DNA from: UBA3537 sp049889395
GTDB taxonomy: Bacteria; Bacteroidota; Bacteroidia; Flavobacteriales; Flavobacteriaceae
NCBI GenBank assembly: GCA_049889395.1
Contig: JBMHDM010000008.1
Location: 62,001 to 126,000 of the forward strand
Direction: 5' to 3'
Length of the DNA: 64,000 nucleotides
Numbering within the stretch: the first letter of the stretch is position 1; each line of letters begins with the position of its first letter. Both the position numbers and the translations under genes were made by a program. The notes under the pieces are model-generated. The model saw only the letters and a program-made list of their open reading frames with translations. It was not told where the DNA came from and ran no database searches. Below are positions 60,120 through 64,000 of this stretch, in pieces.

Positions 60120-61501
60120 TAATTGAGATGCTTTCTTATATCGACAATTTTACCGTTGATTGCTGTTGCTGCAGCCACTAGTGGGCTAGCCAAAATGGTT
60201 CTTGATCCTGGGCCTTGACGACCTTCAAAGTTTCTATTCGAGGTTGAAACACAATACTCGCCTTGCGGAATTTTATCGTCATTCATGGCCAAACAGGCCG
60301 AACATCCTGGCTGCCTTAATTCGAATCCTGCAGCTTCAAAGATTTGTTGTAGCCCTTCTTTTTTGATTTGGCTTTGAACTTGACGGCTGCCTGGAACCAG
60401 CCATGCCGTTACATTTTGAGCTTTCTGTTTGCCCTTTATATATTCTGCTGCAATTCTGAAGTCTTCAATTCTTGAGTTGGTACAACTTCCGATAAATACA
60501 TAATTAATGGGTTTATCAATCAGTGATTCTCCAGCATCAAAGTTCATATATTCTAGCGATTTTAAATCTGAAGCGGAATTTTCTGTGGGGATATTTTCAG
60601 AAATTTTTATACCCATTCCTGGGTTTGTTCCGTAGGTGATCATGGGTTCAATATCTTTGGCATCGAAAACGTACTCTTTGTCAAAAGATGCACCTTCATC
60701 AGTTGGCAGGGTTTTCCAATAGGCTATTTTTTGTTTCAATTTATCACCTTTGGGAGCAAATTCTCTTCCTTCAATGTAGTCAAATGTAGTTTGGTCTGGT
60801 GCAATCATACCGCCCCGAGCCCCCATTTCGATACTCATGTTACAAACCGTCATTCGACCTTCCATGCTCATATTTTCAAAGACCTCTCCGGCGTACTCGC
60901 AAAAATAACCTGTGCCTGAATTTGTTCCTAGTTTTGATATGATGTAAAGAATAACATCTTTTGGTAAAACACCTTTTTTTAGTTGTCCATTTACAGTGAC
61001 TCGTAAGCTTTTTGGCTTAGTTAGTAACAAGCACTGACTGGCAAATACTTGCGCGACTTGACTCGTTCCAATACCAAAGGCAATGGCTCCAAAAGCGCCG
61101 TGTGTAGAGGTATGACTATCGCCGCAAACCATTGTCATCCCCGGTTGGGTAATACCTAGTTCGGGTGCCATTACATGAACAATACCGTTGTATTTATGCC
61201 CCAATTGGTATAGGGTGATATTATTCTCGGCGCAGTTTTTTGACAATTGTTCAAGCTGGTTTCTAGATAAGTCATCTTTGACTGGCAAATGCTGATTGAG
61301 CGTTGGGGTATTGTGATCGGCCGTGGCAATAATCTGTTGAGGTCTAAATATTGGAATTTCCCGTTGTTTTAATTCGTTAAAGGCCTGTGGGCTGGTTACT
61401 TCATGAATCAGATGCTTATCGATGTAGAGAATTTGAGGGCCATTTGGAATGGTCTCAACCACATGTGCATCCCATACTTTGTCAAATAATGTTTTATTCA
61501 T
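60119..61501 (-). CDS. leuC: 3-isopropylmalate dehydratase large subunit
   Basis: [4Fe-4S] aconitase-like subunit that isomerises 2- to 3-isopropylmalate. Length 460. The three cluster cysteines are in FIGSCTNSR (about residue 337) and GCSACLAMN (about 397 and 400). Other signatures are VCGDSHTSTHGAFGAIAFGI (about 126-145) and FEGRQGPGSRT (about 422-432). It lies 6 bases after leuA and overlaps leuD by one base. Confidence 0.97.
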   Translation of the reverse strand: MNKTLFDKVWDAHVVETIPNGPQILYIDKHLIHEVTSPQAFNELKQREIPIFRPQQIIATADHNTPTLNQHLPVKDDLSRNQLEQLSKNCAENNITLYQLGHKYNGIVHVMAPELGITQPGMTMVCGDSHTSTHGAFGAIAFGIGTSQVAQVFASQCLLLTKPKSLRVTVNGQLKKGVLPKDVILYIISKLGTNSGTGYFCEYAGEVFENMSMEGRMTVCNMSIEMGARGGMIAPDQTTFDYIEGREFAPKGDKLKQKIAYWKTLPTDEGASFDKEYVFDAKDIEPMITYGTNPGMGIKISENIPTENSASDLKSLEYMNFDAGESLIDKPINYVFIGSCTNSRIEDFRIAAEYIKGKQKAQNVTAWLVPGSRQVQSQIKKEGLQQIFEAAGFELRQPGCSACLAMNDDKIPQGEYCVSTSNRNFEGRQGPGSRTILASPLVAAATAINGKIVDIRKHLN

Positions 61502-61507
61502 TTCGGA

Positions 61508-62677
61508 CTAACGGAGTTCGTTGTATATTTTACTGGATTCAATAATTTTGTGAATGTCATTGTCGTCAATTTCTTTTTTTAAGTCAGCATACTTCAAAAA
61601 ATCAACATATACACAGTCTAGTTGTAATTTTGTTAGATCATAACCAATATTTTTAGCTCTGTAGGCCAGTGCCGCCCGTCCAGATCTTGCGGTTAATATT
61701 ATGGCTGATTCGGTAACACCAACGTCTTTTGGGTCAATAATCTCGTAAGTTTCTCTGTTTTTGATTACGCCATCTTGATGTATTCCTGAACTATGGGCAA
61801 AGGCGTTGGCACCAATGATGGCTTTGTTGGGTTGTGGGTGCATTCCAGTTTGCTCTGCTACTAATTGACTAATACCATAAAGCATGCTGGTATTAATGCT
61901 TGTATCTAAACCAAGGTAAGGATGTTGTTTCATAACCATTACGACTTCCTCAAGTGCAGTGTTTCCAGCCCGTTCGCCAATTCCGTTTATGGTACATTCA
62001 ATTTGTCGGGCGCCATTGATAACACCCTCTATGGAATTTGCTGTTGCTAGACCTAAGTCGTTGTGACAATGACAGGACAATATAGCTTTATCAATTCTTT
62101 TGACATTTTCTTTTAAAAATTTAATTTTGGCACCGTACTCTTGGGGAAGGCAGTATCCAGTAGTATCAGGGATGTTCAGTACAGTGGCGCCTGCTTTGAT
62201 AACAGCTTCACAAACTCTAGCTAAGAATTCATTATCTGTCCGACCGGCATCTTCTGCATAAAATTCAACATCCTCTACAAAAGATTTAGCGTAGGTTACG
62301 GCGGCAACAGCACGTTCAATAATATTATCTCTATTTGATTTAAATTTATATCTAATGTGTGAGTCTGAAGTTCCTATCCCAGTATGGATTCTTGGCTTTT
62401 TGGCATATTTTAATGCTTCAGCAGCTACCTTAATATCATTTTCAACAGATCGAGTCAGTCCACAAATTGTTGCGTTTTTTACAATTTTTGAAACAGCTTC
62501 GACTGAGGCAAAATCCCCTGGGCTCGAAACGGGGAATCCTGCTTCTATGACATCTACTCCCAACAAATCGAGTTGCTCGGCAATGGTAATTTTTTGCGTT
62601 GTATTGAGCTTACACCCAGGAACCTGTTCTCCATCGCGAAGTGTGGTATCAAATATTTGGACTTTTCCTTTGGGCAT
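61508..62677 (-). CDS. leuA: 2-isopropylmalate synthase (short form)
   Basis: Condenses acetyl-CoA with 2-oxoisovalerate, the first committed step of leucine synthesis. The HMGL-like TIM barrel has FDTTLRDGEQVPG (about residues 9-21) with the metal-binding Asp, and SCHCHNDLGLATANS (about 195-209) with the metal-binding His pair. At 389 residues it lacks the roughly 120-residue C-terminal regulatory domain of the long form, which binds leucine. Homocitrate or citramalate synthase activity is possible for short forms, but adjacency to leuCDB strongly favours LeuA. Confidence 0.93.
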   Translation of the reverse strand: MPKGKVQIFDTTLRDGEQVPGCKLNTTQKITIAEQLDLLGVDVIEAGFPVSSPGDFASVEAVSKIVKNATICGLTRSVENDIKVAAEALKYAKKPRIHTGIGTSDSHIRYKFKSNRDNIIERAVAAVTYAKSFVEDVEFYAEDAGRTDNEFLARVCEAVIKAGATVLNIPDTTGYCLPQEYGAKIKFLKENVKRIDKAILSCHCHNDLGLATANSIEGVINGARQIECTINGIGERAGNTALEEVVMVMKQHPYLGLDTSINTSMLYGISQLVAEQTGMHPQPNKAIIGANAFAHSSGIHQDGVIKNRETYEIIDPKDVGVTESAIILTARSGRAALAYRAKNIGYDLTKLQLDCVYVDFLKYADLKKEIDDNDIHKIIESSKIYNELR

Positions 62678-62824
62678 TAAAATTAGTTTGTTGAAATATT
62701 TATCACGAATTTAATTTATTTTTTAGAGTTAATCCTAAAATATTTGTATAATTTTACGATGTTTACAGGGGGGAAACTTATTTTAATTTACTGAATACCA
62801 GTCGTTTAAAAGTTTATTTTAATT

Positions 62825-64000
62825 ATGATTAAGGCACAAAAAGATCCTTTATTTGTACTTATAAAATCTTTAACAAAGTCTGAAAAACGTCAATTTAAGC
62901 TTTATGTTGGTCGGTTAGGGGTTAATGAAGATTCAAAATTCTTTGGGTTGTTTAAGCAACTGGACAGGTTAAAAGTATATAATGAAAAAGTAATTTTATC
63001 TTCTGGTGTTGTCAAGAAACAACAGCTTTCCAACTTGAAAGCTCACCTCTACAAGCAAATTTTGATTAGCTTAAGGCTAAACCCTTCTCACCAAAATTTA
63101 CGACTTCAAATACGTGAACAGCTAGATTTTGCATCTATATTATATCACAAAGGATTATATAAGCAAAGTTTGAAAATTTTGGATAAAGCCAAGTCTCAAG
63201 CTATTGCCAATCAAGAAAAAAATATAGCTTATGAAATTGTAGAGCTGGAAAAAATTATAGAATCACAATATATCACTAGGAGTTTAAATAATAGAGCGGA
63301 TGAATTGACTCTTCAAGCCAAGAATTTGAGCCAACAAAATATGATTGCTAGCAAGTTGTCTAACTTGTCTTTACAATTGTATGGCTTGTTTCTGAAGACA
63401 GGTTATGTGAAAAATGATCTTGAGTATCAAAAAATTAGAAACTATTTTAACGAGCGCCTTCCTAAGTACAATCCTAAAGATTTGGGGTTTCGAGAAAAAC
63501 TCTGGCTGTATAAATCCTACTTGTGGTATAGTTTTTTGATTCAAGATTTCAAATCTTGCTACAAATATGCTAGGCAATGGGTCGATTTGTTTTATGATAA
63601 TCCTGCAATGATGCGTTTAAATCCAGTTTTTTTCTTGCAAGGCTATCAGTATCTTTTGGAGGCATTGTTTTTTGCAAAACATTATCAGAAATTTAAAACA
63701 GCCTTACAAGATTTTGAGCATATTGTTGATGAATCTTGGTTTTCTAAAGGTGAAAATATCAATAGCCTTGTTTTTTTATATCGCTATACCAATAAATTTA
63801 ATTTACATTTTATGGCAGGAACTTTCGAAGAGGGAATGCCGTTGGTTGCTGAGGTGGCAGATGGTCTAGTAGTCCACTCGGACAAAATTGACGAGCATCA
63901 TGTTATGTTGTTTTACTATAAAATTGCATGTCTCTATTTTGGTGTTGGGGATTATAAGAACTCAATTGTTTTTCTTTCAAAAATCATTAATAACAAATCG
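62825..64000 (+). CDS. Uncharacterised helical-repeat protein (3' end outside window)
   Basis: A frame open from the ATG at 62825 to the last base, 392 codons without a stop, so the gene continues beyond the window. The opening MIKAQKDPLFVLIKSLTKSE is basic. The rest is alpha-helical with TPR-like pairs such as ILYHKGLYKQSLKILDKAKS (about residues 105-124) and YYKIACLYFGVGDYKNSIVF (about 365-384). There is no signal peptide, so it is probably cytoplasmic. I know of similar large hypothetical proteins of about 500 residues in flavobacteria, without a known function. It is divergent from leuA; no exact TAnnTTTG box precedes it. Confidence 0.8.
   Translation, partial: MIKAQKDPLFVLIKSLTKSEKRQFKLYVGRLGVNEDSKFFGLFKQLDRLKVYNEKVILSSGVVKKQQLSNLKAHLYKQILISLRLNPSHQNLRLQIREQLDFASILYHKGLYKQSLKILDKAKSQAIANQEKNIAYEIVELEKIIESQYITRSLNNRADELTLQAKNLSQQNMIASKLSNLSLQLYGLFLKTGYVKNDLEYQKIRNYFNERLPKYNPKDLGFREKLWLYKSYLWYSFLIQDFKSCYKYARQWVDLFYDNPAMMRLNPVFFLQGYQYLLEALFFAKHYQKFKTALQDFEHIVDESWFSKGENINSLVFLYRYTNKFNLHFMAGTFEEGMPLVAEVADGLVVHSDKIDEHHVMLFYYKIACLYFGVGDYKNSIVFLSKIINNKS

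Noticed and set aside
1..64000. Mobile elements, tRNA or rRNA genes, CRISPR arrays, replication origin
   Set aside because: I looked for transposase or integrase motifs, terminal inverted repeats with target duplications, cloverleaf arms and short repeat arrays and saw none; this was by eye, so a very degenerate element could be missed.

Overview
The window is a stretch of chromosome from a member of the Bacteroidota, almost certainly the Flavobacteriaceae. The evidence is taxon-specific gene content: gliding genes gldD and gldE, a PorT-like protein, a PorP/SprF protein next to a secreted protein with a type B type IX secretion (T9SS) sorting domain, TonB-dependent receptors with an N-terminal carboxypeptidase-regulatory-like domain, and DUF2480, DUF3078 and DUF5689 proteins. 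The DNA is AT-rich, Shine-Dalgarno sequences are scarce, and many genes are preceded by the Bacteroidota -7 promoter element TAnnTTTG. I see no insertion sequence, prophage, CRISPR array, tRNA or rRNA. Gene density is high. No gap exceeds 300 bases; the longest gene-free stretch is about 250 bases, upstream of the RNase G gene.

Layout. 1-3.1 kb: a TonB energising cluster (ExbB, an unknown four-helix membrane protein, two ExbD) and a PorT-like barrel. 3.2-7 kb: ileS and a DksA-like protein. 7-9.4 kb (minus): rimK, an aspartoacylase-like deacylase and 5-formyltetrahydrofolate cyclo-ligase. 9.5-13.5 kb: uvrC and a patatin/surface-antigen fusion. 13.5-20.7 kb: aromatic amino acid catabolism (hmgA, hppD, a DUF3108 protein, tryptophan 2,3-dioxygenase), an M23 lipoprotein and pgi. 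20.9-29.8 kb: two TonB-dependent receptors; the second is followed by a DUF5689 lipoprotein and lies divergent from a secreted EEP-family nuclease/phosphatase. 29.9-37.2 kb (minus): a T9SS surface-protein locus (repeat-rich type B protein, PorP/SprF, OmpA-family protein). 37.4-38.6 kb: hflX. 38.6-46.8 kb (minus): a DUF3078 protein and a complete SUF iron-sulfur operon (sufA-B-x-C-D-S-x-E-DUF59-DUF2480) with two unknown lipoprotein genes inside it. 46.9-51.4 kb (minus): a tightly packed four-lipoprotein operon containing an MbnP/MbnH-like pair. 51.5-56.5 kb: thiL, gldD, gldE, ssb, mutY, HU, and a 29-codon ribosome-associated protein gene. 56.6-58.4 kb: a structured leader and RNase G. 58.4-62.7 kb (minus): leucine biosynthesis leuA-C-D-B. 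62.8 kb to the end: an uncharacterised large protein cut off by the window.

The main points of interest are: an in-frame TAA that cuts the T9SS surface-protein gene in two; the MbnP/MbnH-like surface lipoprotein operon; a hairpin-rich leader before RNase G; -7 boxes placed directly against start codons, which suggests leaderless mRNAs; a possible leader peptide ahead of the tyrosine-degradation genes; and the unknown lipoproteins embedded in the SUF operon.
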